The position numbers were made by a program, and so were the translations under genes. The notes under the pieces are model-generated. The model was given only the letters and a program-made list of their open reading frames with translations, was not told where the DNA came from and made no database searches. A stretch of DNA of 64,000 bases from Carposina sasakii (taxonomy: Eukaryota; Arthropoda; Insecta; Lepidoptera; Carposinidae): the NCBI GenBank assembly GCA_014607495.2, contig CP053167.1, positions 10,664,001 to 10,728,000 on the forward strand, in the 5' to 3' direction. This document shows positions 42,726-53,624 of the stretch, one piece after another (the stretch's first letter is position 1; every line of letters begins with the position of its first letter).

Positions 42726-43044
42726 ACAGATTTATTATGGTAACAAATTATAATGTATTAAAGCATTCCATTAATATAACGCAATGTAATAATCTTCTAA
42801 CATAACTTCGTTAATTTATATCATCGGCGTGTTCTGTCTGCATCAAACGCATCTCATTTCCAAACCGTTTTCACCTGCTCTAGAAATCTCATTCGCTGAA
42901 TATTTACATTAATGAATACTAAATGAATTGTTTTTAGGACACAGGCGTATAACGGTTAGCCTGCAGACGGCATATATATGATAATACTGATAAACTTGAG
43001 CATTGTTGCGAATGTTGATGCAAAAAAATAAACGACAGTGATCA

Positions 43045-43195
43045 TCATCATCATTCTTCATTTACAGCCCTGAAAAGTCCACTGTTGGACATAGCCCTCC
43101 CCCAACAACCTCCACTCCGTCTAGTCGGAAGCAGCCTGCATCCAACCGACGCGACGCCCGCGTCCGTCCACCTCGCGGGTGGTCTTCCCAACGAC
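43045..43195 (+). repeat. Dispersed repeat with TGTTGGACATAGCCC core
   Basis: It is preceded by ATCATCATCATT and contains CCCTCCCCCAACAACCTCC and GGGTGGTCTTCCCAACGAC. It is related in style to family C but has a different body. Confidence 0.45.
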
Positions 43196-43214
43196 AGTGA
43201 TATCTAGTATCAAA

Positions 43215-43450
43215 TATCCACTCTGGTGTAGTTGATAATGACCCTGCCAGCCGCGTCATAAATCCTGGGTTCGAATCCCGGTAGGTTTAAACATTGATAT
43301 GATAAATATATTTGTTTCCAAGTCATAGATGTTTCTATTTATCTATGTATTTATATACCGTTGCTTAGTAGGTACCCACGATACAAGACGTTAGGATTCT
43401 TAGTGAGGGACTAGGTAAATGTGTTGTGAAGTGTGTGAATATCTATTTAT
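43215..43450 (+). mobile_element. tRNA-derived SINE
   Basis: A plus-strand tRNA-like head (TGTAGTTGATAATGACCC and GGTTCGAATCCCGGTAGG) is followed by the same body as 30118-30366 in forward orientation. Confidence 0.75.
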
Positions 43451-43939
43451 TTGTCGTATTATGCCGATATATTAATCTCTACCTTATTCCTTTATAATAA
43501 GTTTTAAGTTTAATGCATTACATCATTCAGCCATGGCATTGTGCTGTATGTAGGTTAGGTCATCTATTGAGGGACACACTACGCAAAGGTTCGGCAACGG
43601 ACGCAAAAAAATATTTAGTCTAAATAAATACCCGTATTGGACTTTGTAAAAAACGCTACAAAAACTATTTATCCCAATTATTCCTACTTATTACTAAACG
43701 TTTAACCTGTGTAGACGTTTAACAAACGTCCCGAGTATTTAGCGTTGTGTAGGTACCCAAAGGTACCTACCTACTCTAAAAACTTCGCTATCGGTTGGTC
43801 TGTTACCACCGACCATCATCGTCAACCCAATATCTAGAGCGTCAGGTAGGCCAGCCAGCCGTAAAACAAACGCCAAATCACGCAATATGAGTTTCGAAAG
43901 AATGCATGCATCAATAATGGAATAAGGGCAGGAAGATGA

Positions 43940-44009
43940 TTAAGCCGTAGCGTTTTCCATCACACAGTGTATCCATATACATCGTGTGATGAAAAACGCT
44001 ACGGCTTAA
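43940..44009. repeat. 70-nt near-perfect hairpin
   Basis: TTAAGCCGTAGCGTTTTCCA pairs with TGAAAAACGCTACGGCTTAA; the stem is about 26 bp with one mismatch and the loop about 18 nt. It could be a very small MITE or a transcribed hairpin of precursor-microRNA size. No second copy is in this window. Confidence 0.55.
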
Positions 44010-44022
44010 TGTATGGACATAC

Positions 44023-44079
44023 CCGGTAGTTTCAGGAGGTGTCAGCCAGCGTAGTCATGGCGACCGGCCCCTGTACATC
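44023..44079 (-). other. Possible small untranslated exon
   Basis: On the minus strand GTTTTGTTTACAG precedes and GTATGTCC follows a 57-bp GC-rich block. The ATG inside reads MTTLADTS and then stop, and no frame is open throughout. It could be a 5' untranslated exon of the host gene on the same strand, or chance. Confidence 0.22.
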
Positions 44080-45135
44080 CTGTAAACAAAACAAACGACC
44101 TGTGAAAATACTATTATACGGTGAGCAAGGACAATGGAAGGTATTTCAGCGAAAAAAGGTATTGATAAGCTTTTCAAGTTGTTTTTGATTTCATTTCGTT
44201 AAATAAATCAATTAAGCTAATCAATCAACTGTGTAGGCACAAACTTGAGATAAAAAATTATATGTTTTCAAATTTATTTACATTAACAAGATTGAGACTT
44301 AAGAGCTCTGATTGCCATGTAGAGTATGACTTTTAAACATATGTACGTACATATTCACACGGCTGTGCTCCCTAAAATAGTCCAGGCCTGCAGGATCATA
44401 AAGGAGATCCTTAGCGCCACATTTAGCATAGCTGTGCCAACGTTCTCGATCAGGGATCAGTTGCTCGCTCATCATGACATTAAAATATTTTACTTATTCC
44501 TGGATTATAGACTTTTTCAAGTAGGCATTATCTTTGGAAAATCCGTATAATCACCGACAATTTTGACCCAAATAACAAAGAATTATCAAATATTCTTAGG
44601 GGAGATCCTCATTAAGGCAATATAAAATATTCCGTTTTAGCAAACGACGGGCATCGTCAAAGAAAACAAAACAAAAACGTGCACCCTTAGCTTAGATAAT
44701 TAATGAATACTGAATATATTCCAGTGCATTTGCAATGGTAAACAGGTTACCGGACTTATCCTTTTAATAGCGTCTAAGGCTGAATGCCCACGAGCGAATA
44801 AACTGTGACGTCTAAGGCAGAATACCTACGAGTGGGTGAACCGAAGTAAAAAAGCATCGAAAGAAGATCTAGGGCAGACCTTAACAAATAAAATAGTAAC
44901 TGGCTAGTAGTGCAGAAGGGACAAAACAGTCTCCGCGACACTACCGGTAGTGTGGTCTGGTAGTGTCATTAGTCAGAAGAGGTAACATTGAAATTAATAA
45001 ATAAATTGATCGAAAAATATTTAATTTAAGTAACGAATAGGAAGCAAAGGGTAGTAAATTAGAGATGAGATTTGAAGATGGTGCTCGTGATTTTTAATCT
45101 AGATAAGGATAAAAGGATAAATAAGATTGATAAGT
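44080..45135. other. Anonymous sequence
   Basis: The stretch 44345-44480 has phrases of the repeat seen at 49780-49860. Otherwise nothing. Confidence 0.4.
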
Positions 45136-45304
45136 ATAAGAACCAAGGACTATAAATATAGGACTATAAAACAACTTATTGAAACATGTTCAAAAAACGT
45201 GTGACCTAAATGAAAACAAGCATAAGAAACCAAGGACTATAAAATATCGAAAACAACTTAATGAAACATGCTCAAAAAACGTGTGACCTAAGTGAAAACA
45301 AGCA
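45136..45304 (+). repeat. Tandem duplication, about 86-bp unit, two copies
   Basis: ATAAGAACCAAGGACTATAA and AAAAAACGTGTGACCTAAAT recur with a period of about 86 bp (45136-45221 and 45222-45304), with a few substitutions and one small length change. Confidence 0.75.
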
Positions 45305-46138
45305 ATTTAGCTAATTCACAAAATTTAAATTTTGAGAATTTATACAGAACCCAGTAATTTCAATCGTGAGTGAATGTGGTGACCACGGAGTAGGAAATTT
45401 TAGTGGAATTGTCTTAAAGAGATCGTGTAAGAGTCGCTTAATGTTTAGCATGTTGGCTAACATAGCAGTTGTAATACCGCCTGATGGACTAGCTAGTGGC
45501 TTTTTACTAGCGACAAGTAAGACTTTTATAGCACTATACTGAATCCGAATTGTGTCCGCAACATCCATCACAATAACGTCCATGATGATGGATTATTTAT
45601 GGTACAACAGGAGAAATGGCGAGCTTATCTCTTCAAGAATTTTCGTCCAGCAAACCAAGCAAAAGTGAGAGAAAACAAAAGCATAGTAACATTTACGAGT
45701 ACATAGGTATTCGATAGAGACAAGAAGTAACATGAGTTCGTTTTCCAATATAAGTACATGATCAGTCTGGTCAACAGGATCTTCTTGCATTTCTACCTAC
45801 CACATCTCTGTGCGTATCCATCGTAAAACCTCCACCATACTTCTCAGCTCCAAGACAATGACCCTGAAGGCAGAAATTAGCCGGCTTCATTACAATTTGC
45901 TCACAAAACGTCTGGTTACGTTACGACACGGCACGACGTGAATCGCCATTTTGAATTACGGATTACGGACCGTTTTTTACGTGGGAACAAGAGCACGCTC
46001 TGAATGATGGGTGAAATGTGTGTAGTTTGCATGTTATGAAAGGATTTGTTTTGAAACTTCATATATTATGTATTATGTAAGGTATGTGTTTACATTTAAG
46101 CTGACTTAGCCTATGTGATGTAAGTCACACACTATACA
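45305..46138. other. Anonymous sequence with a repeat fragment
   Basis: At about 45610-45660 GCGAGCTTATCTCTTCAAGA matches a repeat seen at 51965-52020 and 54025-54055. No gene that I can support. Confidence 0.4.
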
Positions 46139-46592
46139 TACAGGGTGTTTTTTCGTTGCCACCCTTAACGAAGGGTACGTACTCTATACATCAAATAAAG
46201 TAAGTTTATGCCAAAAAAAATGCTGGGAAACGATATAAATAAAAAAAAAAATACTTGATCAGGCGATAGTATAAATTTATTACTAAAAAAATTGAAAAAT
46301 TTCCTCACCCGGGTGGGAATCGAAGCCACGACCTCTGCATTCCGTGCCAGTTAATTTATAGTGTCCAGTGTTTATGCTAGTTTTTTCATAAACAGATATT
46401 AATTATTTCTCGTGAAAAAATCTTGCTACACGCGTCAATGTGCATTTATGCAGAAAAATGCAGTCAATTTACTCAACTTTGGACCCAAACATTTTGGACC
46501 AGACACTTCCCAGGTATGCTTCCATGGAGAAAAATGATGATGAGGAGATTCCGTAGTTTTCGGGAATGTTGAAGACCAAAAATCACCCTGTA
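46139..46592. mobile_element. MITE family A, interrupted by a SINE
   Basis: TACAGGGTGTTTTTTCGTTG at the left and AAAATCACCCTGTA at the right. The interior is the family A body except for a truncated SINE at 46268-46350. Confidence 0.78.
46268..46350 (-). mobile_element. Truncated tRNA-derived SINE nested in a MITE
   Basis: It contains CACCCGGGTGGGAATCGAAG and CGACCTCTGCATTCCGTG, as in the SINE at 611-711, but the A-box half is missing. Boundaries are approximate. Confidence 0.6.
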
Positions 46593-46702
46593 TACACGGC
46601 TGTAGCTCTTAGCTATACCAGAGGAGAGTTGGTGTCGGGCAGGCAGCCGGCCGTAAAACAAACCAAATCTGGAATGAGTTTCGGAAGAAACCACGTTGAG
46701 CT

Positions 46703-46962
46703 TCTTCTTCTTCAGCCTATTGCAGTCCACTGCTGGACGTAGGCCTCCCTCAGGGCACGCCACAAGGCTACTGCCACAGGGGGGTTTTGCCCATAGTCAC
46801 CACGCTGGGCAGGCGGGTTGGTGACCGCAGTGTGATTTTCGGACTATGTTGTCAACACGGGAGGCGCTGCTACCCACCTCCCAGAAACCCTTAATCGCCT
46901 CATACGATACCCACGGGCAGGCAGGGGTGGTACAAACTCTACTCTGCCGGCACCACGCGGCC
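46703..46962 (+). repeat. Dispersed repeat family C, longest copy here
   Basis: It runs from CAGCCTATTGCAGTCCACTG through GGGCAGGCGGGTTGGTGACC to CTCTGCCGGCACCACGCGG. Partial copies elsewhere in the window align to different parts of it. Confidence 0.65.
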
Positions 46963-46984
46963 GTATTGAGCTGACCCCATAAAT

Positions 46985-47449
46985 AATGGGGCAGTAAGAT
47001 GATGATAAAGAGGTAGTGTACCCAAAATGGGGTGGCCAGGACTGCAAGATCACGACGGAGGTACATAATACGTTAAGCATAACTAGCCCGATGTAAATCA
47101 TGATCAGTGAAAAGCTACCTCATAACCAAAAATAACTGAAGCGAAGTGAAATCCCCAGTTTTAATATAGAGGAAAATGATGGAAACATGTAAATTCGAGG
47201 AATCGAATTGGTCATTACTATTCGGTTATATTTCATCGATGTTATTCAATCACTCGTAACGGAAGGAGCGGAGTGCGGGAATGGAGTTTACTTCGGTCCA
47301 ATTTCCGGTTGGAGAGATATGGCATCAGGTATTATTTTACTAGTAAATAACCTCATTTATTAAAATAAAAAAAACCGGTGAAAATTTTTATAGATTGACT
47401 CTCAAATATAATGACAATTCTCAAGCTCAAATGCGATAAGCTGTTTAGG
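46985..47449. other. Anonymous sequence
   Basis: A short repeat fragment at 47000-47060 (AATGGGGTGGCCAGGACTGC), then nothing recognised. Confidence 0.4.
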
Positions 47450-47457
47450 CTCTAGAG

Positions 47458-48211
47458 CAGAGGGTCTCCAAACTTTGAAGCCTTAGGACCATAATATTTT
47501 TTTTGGTACCTATGTTCTAAGGGCCAAAACAAATTTTAATTTTAATGCCCACCTTTAAGCAAACATAGGGTTTTTTGCATTTCAATGACTATCGATAGTG
47601 TACTGAATACACTGTATATATATATATGAATTACTAGCTGACCCGGCAAACGTTGTTTTGCCATGTAAAAAGGGTTGATCCTAGAGGGGTGAAAATTCAT
47701 GGTTGTATGTATTTTTGTATGCTGTATCATAAAAAAATAAAAACAAAAAAATTTGTAAAATATATTTTTTTTAAATTTAGGGGTGGACCACCCTTAACAT
47801 TTAGGGGGATGAAAAATAGATGTCCGATACTCCACCCTAACCGATATGCATGCTAAGATTTACGAAAATCGGTCGAGCCGTTTCGGAGGAGTTTAACTTC
47901 TAACACCGTGACACGAGAATTTTATATATTAGATAGATTTATTAGTTATTAATATGCTTAAGCTTAGATACTTGAGTTTTCTGCGTCATCATTTCTGTCG
48001 TAAAGTTTTACCTTGCGAGTAAATAAAATCGAGTAATTATCATTCTGTGTTTTCATTCCCTTCCATTTAACTTATTACAGCAGTAGTAACAACAGTAAAA
48101 CATTGGCTGTCGTGGGCCAGTTTGATGACACCAGTCCTAAGCTGTCGCGGGCCGGATTGATGGCACTGGCGGGCCGGATTTGGCCCGCGGGCCGTAGTTT
48201 GGAGACCCCTG
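47458..48211. mobile_element. hAT-type MITE at CTCTAGAG, split by a Helitron
   Basis: The ends are CAGAGGGTCTCCAAACTT and GTTTGGAGACCCCTG. The duplication CTCTAGAG lies at 47450-47457 and 48212-48219. A 300-bp Helitron sits at 47634-47933. The interior right half repeats GGGCCGGATT words. Confidence 0.85.
47634..47933 (-). mobile_element. Non-autonomous Helitron, family C, nested
   Basis: CTAG plus CTGACCCGGCAAACGTTG at the left (hairpin GGCAAA/TTTGCC) and AATTTTATATATTAGA at the right, complement of a TCTAATATAT start. It inserted between A and T. Confidence 0.78.
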
Positions 48212-48235
48212 CTCTAGAGCATGCTAAAGAAAAAT

Positions 48236-48325
48236 ACATACCTACATGTATGCGCAAACACAGATGCACTCACCATTCTCTCACTCCCATAGTCCGATGT
48301 GACGGAAAGCCAAAATACTATAGGT
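48236..48325 (+). repeat. SINE body fragment
   Basis: GCGCAAACACAGATGCACTC and TAGTCCGATGTGACGGAAAG match the body of the SINE at 26930-27280. Confidence 0.55.
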
Positions 48326-48596
48326 ACCTAATAGAATAATAAATAAAGAAAGATCTTATTACTTAAGAGTATACAACCTAGCCCTTTTTTGCAGGTAAGT
48401 ATAAGTAAGGTTGTCACAGCACCTGCTATCAAAACCCGCAGCGTTATTTATAAGAAAATGTGCAAAACGGTCGCAAGCAAATATTCCCCAGGTCAATGCA
48501 CTGTAACTACTAGCGTACAGTATACCTTCACCTTAAATACACTAAAATAGCAGCTTTTAACACGGCTGGCACCATAGTTAATAAACCTGTAAATTA

Positions 48597-48854
48597 TACA
48601 GGGTATAACAGAAGAGGAAAGCAATGAAAATAGGCCACTACAAAGACCCATTCGATAGGTACATGAGGGACTCTAAATCACATGTTTATTTTTCAAGATT
48701 GTTTGGACATTTTTGAGTTGTTAAGGAATTTTCCATGCTATCTGGAAAAATAAACGGGCGATTTTGAGTCTCAAATTTTGTGGATAGCATCACTAAGTAT
48801 AGTGGGCGATTTTAATAGCATTTCGCTTAACATACCTTTCTGTTACAACCTGTA
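48597..48854. mobile_element. Foldback MITE family B, diverged copy
   Basis: TACAGGGTATAACAGAAGAG to CTTTCTGTTACAACCTGTA, with the same central CTCTAAATCACATGTTTATT. Confidence 0.7.
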
Positions 48855-48914
48855 TAAATATAGATGATACTAAACCTACAATACATACATATAGACACGG
48901 CTTTGGTGTAGCCA

Positions 48915-49218
48915 GGGGGTCTACTCTGAAGTGACGATAAACGAAGTATCGGCCGAATATCGAGGTGTTTCCTACTACGAACTTCCTTCGATCGGATCAG
49001 TCGCGCCGTTTTTTCATTCGGTCCGATCGAACTCTATTTGACAGGTATAAGGCTCGATAATAGAAAACTTATAATATTAGTCAATGTGAATTATTCTCTA
49101 TGGTTCCGAATGAGTTGTGAACAGTCGAAGCAATTTCGTAGTAGGGTCAAAGGCTTCGATTCGGTCGGGCTTCGGTCGGACCGAAAGATTCGAAAGCGGC
49201 ACTTCAGAGTAGACCCCC
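48915..49218. mobile_element. MITE with GGGGTCTACTCTGAAGTG ends
   Basis: GGGGTCTACTCTGAAGTG at the left is complemented by CACTTCAGAGTAGACCCC at the right. CAG flanks both sides, a possible 3-bp duplication. Inside, CGATCGG/CCGATCG and TTCGATTCGG words are arranged as inverted pairs. Confidence 0.72.
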
Positions 49219-49330
49219 AGAGCTGCAGGATCTCAAAGAATATCCCACAGCCACGTTTAACATAGCGGGGCCAGATGTAAAGTTCAATGACAAGTTAGCT
49301 CATCGTCCTGAATCACGTATATTACATAGA

Positions 49331-49430
49331 TTGCAAGCAGTCGAAGCAATGCAATCGCGAAATTTGTCTTGGCTCTCCTGCGCAATCACATACTCACAAT
49401 TTTTGCGATCGCATTGCTTCGGCTTTGCAA
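49331..49430. repeat. Imperfect 100-bp hairpin
   Basis: TGCAAGCAGTCGAAGCAATG at the left pairs with CATTGCTTCGGCTTTGCAA at the right. The arms are about 40 bp with mismatches and the loop about 30 nt. Confidence 0.5.
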
Positions 49431-50749
49431 GTTACGTAATAACAGCCCTGCCATATATAATTACATAATACAACTTTGCATAGACATCATTTCTCCGCTG
49501 TATGGCGACTCTATCCTAGAAAACCATAGCTTATATGTATTACAGTATTACAGATTAAAATCATTGGGAAACATTGGCCAACATAATCGTCACTGGAGTA
49601 AATCACCGCGTGGTCGACTGTACGTCATTAGTCAACAACCCGTGACGGTGTATATGTACCTATATGTATACATATATGTATAAACGAGAATTTCTGTATT
49701 TAATACGGTTGTAGGGTTCAGTGCCAATTGATTAACCGATTACTGTTTCAGGTACATTTTTAAAAATTAACGTAAACATATAAATATGTATACACACGGC
49801 TGTGTTTCCAAAATGACAAAGAGATCCCACAGTAACGTTTTGCATAGCGGGGTCAGATAAGTCGCTAGTTTATTGCCTAAAAGAATCATTGCCCGAGTTC
49901 CTTAGTCGACTCTTACGACATGCACGGAAGGAGATGCAGCTGATGTATTCTAGTGAAGCCCCGCATCGGCACGGTATAAAAATCGATAAGTCCATTACAA
50001 ATAATTTCAATACTATAAGATATTGATTAAGAAATTAGATACCCTACTAGCCATACGTAAGATCCCCAAAGTATTCTAATATTGGTTGCGTTTATATTTA
50101 GTAGGCTACTGAACCCAAACCAATTAAACCCAATACAAGAAATCTTGCAATTTTTTTTCCTTATCGCATAATTGATTCTTATAATAGCTAATATAATGTT
50201 AACGGCCGAACAACTAAACATGCCCACAACAGCAATTATCTTGTACTGCCACAGTGTAAACAGCAAACAGTACGTCAACTTGCGATATTTATGAAGGTAT
50301 CAGTTACAATTTAAGGCCGATGTTGCTGGCGGACAGTATACTCGTAATGTATTCGAAATAAATATTATACTTGTACATGTATGCTTTTACAAAAGGTCGA
50401 TTTACTAAGTAGGTACTATCATATTAAGACCGTATGGCGTCACGTGTAACTACGTAATTGTATTTTTTTTAAATATTTCATTAAGTAATAAAACTACAAA
50501 AATATAGACTCGAAAACTTACTCATATAGCCTGATATCGCGTTCAGTTTGCAAGACTTCTCACGACACACGTTTGGGTTATTCTATGCCATATGTAGGGA
50601 GCGAAGTTGACTCACTACATCATAGCTACACTGTGACAGTACATGTTTTCCATTTGTCACGTTTACACGACAGTACATCGGTAATAAAATAATGACTAAA
50701 TACACCGTAATAAAAGTTATGAAGACATGGAATTCACAAGGCTGGTAAA
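49431..50749. other. Anonymous sequence with a repeat fragment
   Basis: 49895-49975 matches dispersed family F (CGACTCTTACGACATGCACG). A minus-strand hydrophobic frame at 50027-50278 is not recognisable. Nothing else supported. Confidence 0.4.
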
Positions 50750-51140
50750 TACAGGGTGATTTTTGGTCGTCAACGTTCCCGAAAACTACGGAATCTCCTC
50801 ATCATCACGATCATTTTTCTCCATGGAAGCATACCTGGGAAGTGTCTGGTTTCCAAAATATTAGGGTCCAAAGTTGAGTAAATAGACTGCGTTTTTCTGC
50901 ATAAAAAATCACATAGACGCGCGTAGCAGGATTTTTTCACGAAAAATAATTAATAGACAGCTATAAAAAAACTAACATAAACACTAGACACTATAAATTT
51001 CGCACGATCAAGGAATTTAATTTTTATTTTTTCAAAAACAAAAATTTTTTTTCCTGCATTTTTTTTGGCATAAACTTACTTTATTTCATGTATAGAATAC
51101 GTACCCTTCGTTAAAGGTGGCCACAAAAAAACACCCTGTA
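50750..51140. mobile_element. MITE family A (CAGGGTG termini), complete copy
   Basis: TACAGGGTGATTTTTGGTCG at the left and AAAAAAACACCCTGTA at the right. The interior runs AACGTTCCCGAAAACTACGG to CGTACCCTTCGTTAAAGG. It is a good reference copy for the family here. Confidence 0.82.
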
Positions 51141-51388
51141 TAGTAATGTTAAGTACATAATTATTTATTTATATAAGGAAATAAAGAATTTATATAAGAG
51201 CCCACTGACTTAACTGTAACCAACCTCAAGAATAGAGAATATTTTTTCTAAAATATTTAATATTGTTTTTTTTTATTTTATATCATAACAACAATAAATG
51301 AAATTGTATTAGGCGTTACAATTCGGAAGTTCAAACATACTTACCTCAAAAACTTACCTCAAAAAATGTGTAATATAATGTAAATGTA

Positions 51389-51537
51389 ATGTGTTGTGTT
51401 TAGAGTTTCATAATAATTAGTGGTTTACTAATTTACTAATTTCTATAATCCTGAGGATGCCACGGTTGTTGGCGAAACATCCTCATGTAGATTATAAATT
51501 ATAAACCACTAGTTTTTGAAACTTAAAACCCAACACA
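51389..51537. repeat. Foldback repeat, about 149 bp
   Basis: TGTGTTGTGTTTAGAGTTTC and AATTAGTGGTTTA at the left are matched by TAAACCACTAGTTTTTGAAA and CCAACACAT at the right. The centre holds CTGAGGATGCCACGGTTG, itself partly palindromic. Confidence 0.6.
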
Positions 51538-52304
51538 TCGGAATAGTGCAATGTATTGTCTTGCATGCTAGGTGCTCGGGTCTGGTTTCTCGTGGCGATT
51601 GTAGTTAGAGCAAGTGCCTGTTTTTGCAGTTATGAGTTACCAGATCCGAGGGTCAGTGGAGGGTGTAGGGTCCGGTGGTGGGCGCACCCATAGTGAACAA
51701 ATCAACAATGCCTCAATTAGAATCTAAGTGCAAACTTTCATACGCGTAACCACAAGTATATTTTTTAAGTTTGTAAGATAATTCCTAAGCCGATTAGGAA
51801 TTCTCAATACCTGCTATCTAGAAAACAAACATGTGACTCTCGAATCTCTCTCAAGCTTTTTCAAGGATCTCAATTGTACTTATTCTCTAGTTTCTCTTAT
51901 TCTTATTCTTTATTGCACATACACAAAAAGAAATATGGCATACAACATAAAAGAAGAGTTGCATGTACAATGGCAAGCTTATCTCTACGAGAGATCTCTT
52001 CCAGCAAGCCAAGCAAGTAAAGAGAAATTGTTAACAACAGGGTAACGTTACCGCAATTAAACAAATTCAAATAAACTTCATAACTACATTGAGGAAAAAA
52101 AAGGATTTCCTAATAGGAAATCTCTTTTTTTCTTTTTAAATTGTAACTAAGGTTAGATAAGTAAAGGAAAAATCTCTGTTGTCTATAATACAGGTTAGCC
52201 TAGCCCTAGTATAGACACAGAAGGACATCCTAAATCTGTAGACCTCTCACTAAAATAATTTTTAATATGTCTGTTACAATGCTACTTGGTGAATAAAATT
52301 TATT
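51538..52304. other. Anonymous sequence with repeat fragment
   Basis: 51880-52080 shares GCAAGCTTATCTCTACGAGA and the CTTATTCTTTATTG lead with 53940-54065 and 45610-45680. There is a small AT-rich hairpin at 52095-52135. Confidence 0.45.
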
Positions 52305-52375
52305 ATTAGATAAGTTCTCTATAGTGGGCTATTTATAGCCTTTCGCTCAAATACCCTTTTTGTTAACCTTTTATA
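52305..52375. mobile_element. Half copy of MITE family B
   Basis: AAGTTCTCTATAGTGGGCTA to ACCCTTTTTGTTA. Only one arm is present. Confidence 0.5.
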
Positions 52376-52497
52376 ATATAACCAGAAGTTAAGAGTCACC
52401 AAAATCTATCTTAGTTATGCATGACTGACCATGCTCCATGATTGAAAGCTTTCGCCAACGGTCACTGACAGTAACCAGCCAAGTCAAGGTCAATACA

Positions 52498-52620
52498 GTC
52501 CGCTTCATAGAATAAGTCCTGTGCATGATTTAGGAACTAACATTTTTTGTATTCAGTTACACAGGTAATGTAGTCTTATACATAGCAACTAGCGCCATCA
52601 TTCAAGGGAACTGTTTGGTG
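52498..52620 (+). repeat. Dispersed repeat family E
   Basis: It matches 20309-20440 (GGAACTAACATTTT, AGCAACTAGCGCCATCATTC). Confidence 0.6.
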
Positions 52621-52833
52621 AAACCGAGAAGAGCATGAAGCCTTTTTTAAGTTGGTTTGTTCTACGGCCGCGAATTATGTTCCGCTTTCTATAAGTAGCT
52701 AGGTATTAGCTTACTTTGGTAAAAGATATTGTACACATCAGGTTATTGCATTAAAGTGCTCTCCCAGGGCACGCCACAAGGCTACTGTCATAGGGAGGGT
52801 GTCATAAAGAACTTTAATATAACTATATTATGT

Positions 52834-53159
52834 ACTAGTGGACGCCCGCGACTCCGTCCGCGTCGACTACAAAAAAAAAATGTCGAAATTATCTGGGATA
52901 AAATCATTTTCCCGGGATAAAAAGTAGCCTATATGTTAAGTGGGACCTGTCACAATATATTTCTGAAAACTGCATCGAAATAGGTTCAGTCGTTTCAGAG
53001 ATTAGCGTGCACAAACGCACAAACAAACCGACAAACAGACAAAAATTCCAAAAATCATTCTTTTGGGTACTATTGCGTTGATAAAGGTCTCCTATAATAT
53101 TTTTTTCTCATATATCTTCCATGTACAGGCATCCGTAACATTTTTATTATATGTATAGA
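52834..53159 (-). mobile_element. Non-autonomous Helitron, family A
   Basis: CTAG plus TGGACGCCCGCGACTCCG at the left and ATTATATGTATAGA at the right; it lies between A and T. It is close in sequence to 63294-63635. Confidence 0.8.
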
Positions 53160-53360
53160 TAGTATTTATGTAGAATAAAGTTAGTTTTACATATTTCTTT
53201 TTTTACTATGTCAAACCTATGATAAAATGACGGACAATAGTGTTGATTAGCTTTTTGGAACTTCTAATACTAACCTAATAAAATCACTACTAGGTTTAGC
53301 AACAAGCACAAGTAATAACATTTATGATGATTCCATATAAATACGAACGTATATTCAACA

Positions 53361-53624
53361 TACAGGGTGTAACAAAAAGGGTATGTTAAGCGAAAAGCTA
53401 TGTAAATAGCCCACTGTAGAGAACCTATCCACAAAATTTGAGGCTCGAAATCACATGTTTATTTTTCAAGATTGTATGAAAATTCCCGAGATATTTAAAA
53501 ATTCTCCATACTATCAGAAAAAATAAACATGTGATTTCGAGTCTCAAATTTTGTGAATAAATTCTCTACAGTGGGCTATTTACGTAGCTTTTCGTTTAAC
53601 ATACCCTTTTTGTTACACCCTGTA
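53361..53624. mobile_element. Foldback MITE family B
   Basis: TACAGGGTGTAACAAAAAGG to TTTTTGTTACACCCTGTA; the arms are about 110 bp. Confidence 0.8.

Noticed and set aside
45311..45583. 90-codon minus-strand frame
   Set aside because: Looks moderately protein-like but I recognise no family, splice signal or repeat; not enough support.
50027..50278. Hydrophobic minus-strand frame
   Set aside because: AT-rich DNA readily gives Phe/Ile/Leu-rich frames; no motif or gene context.
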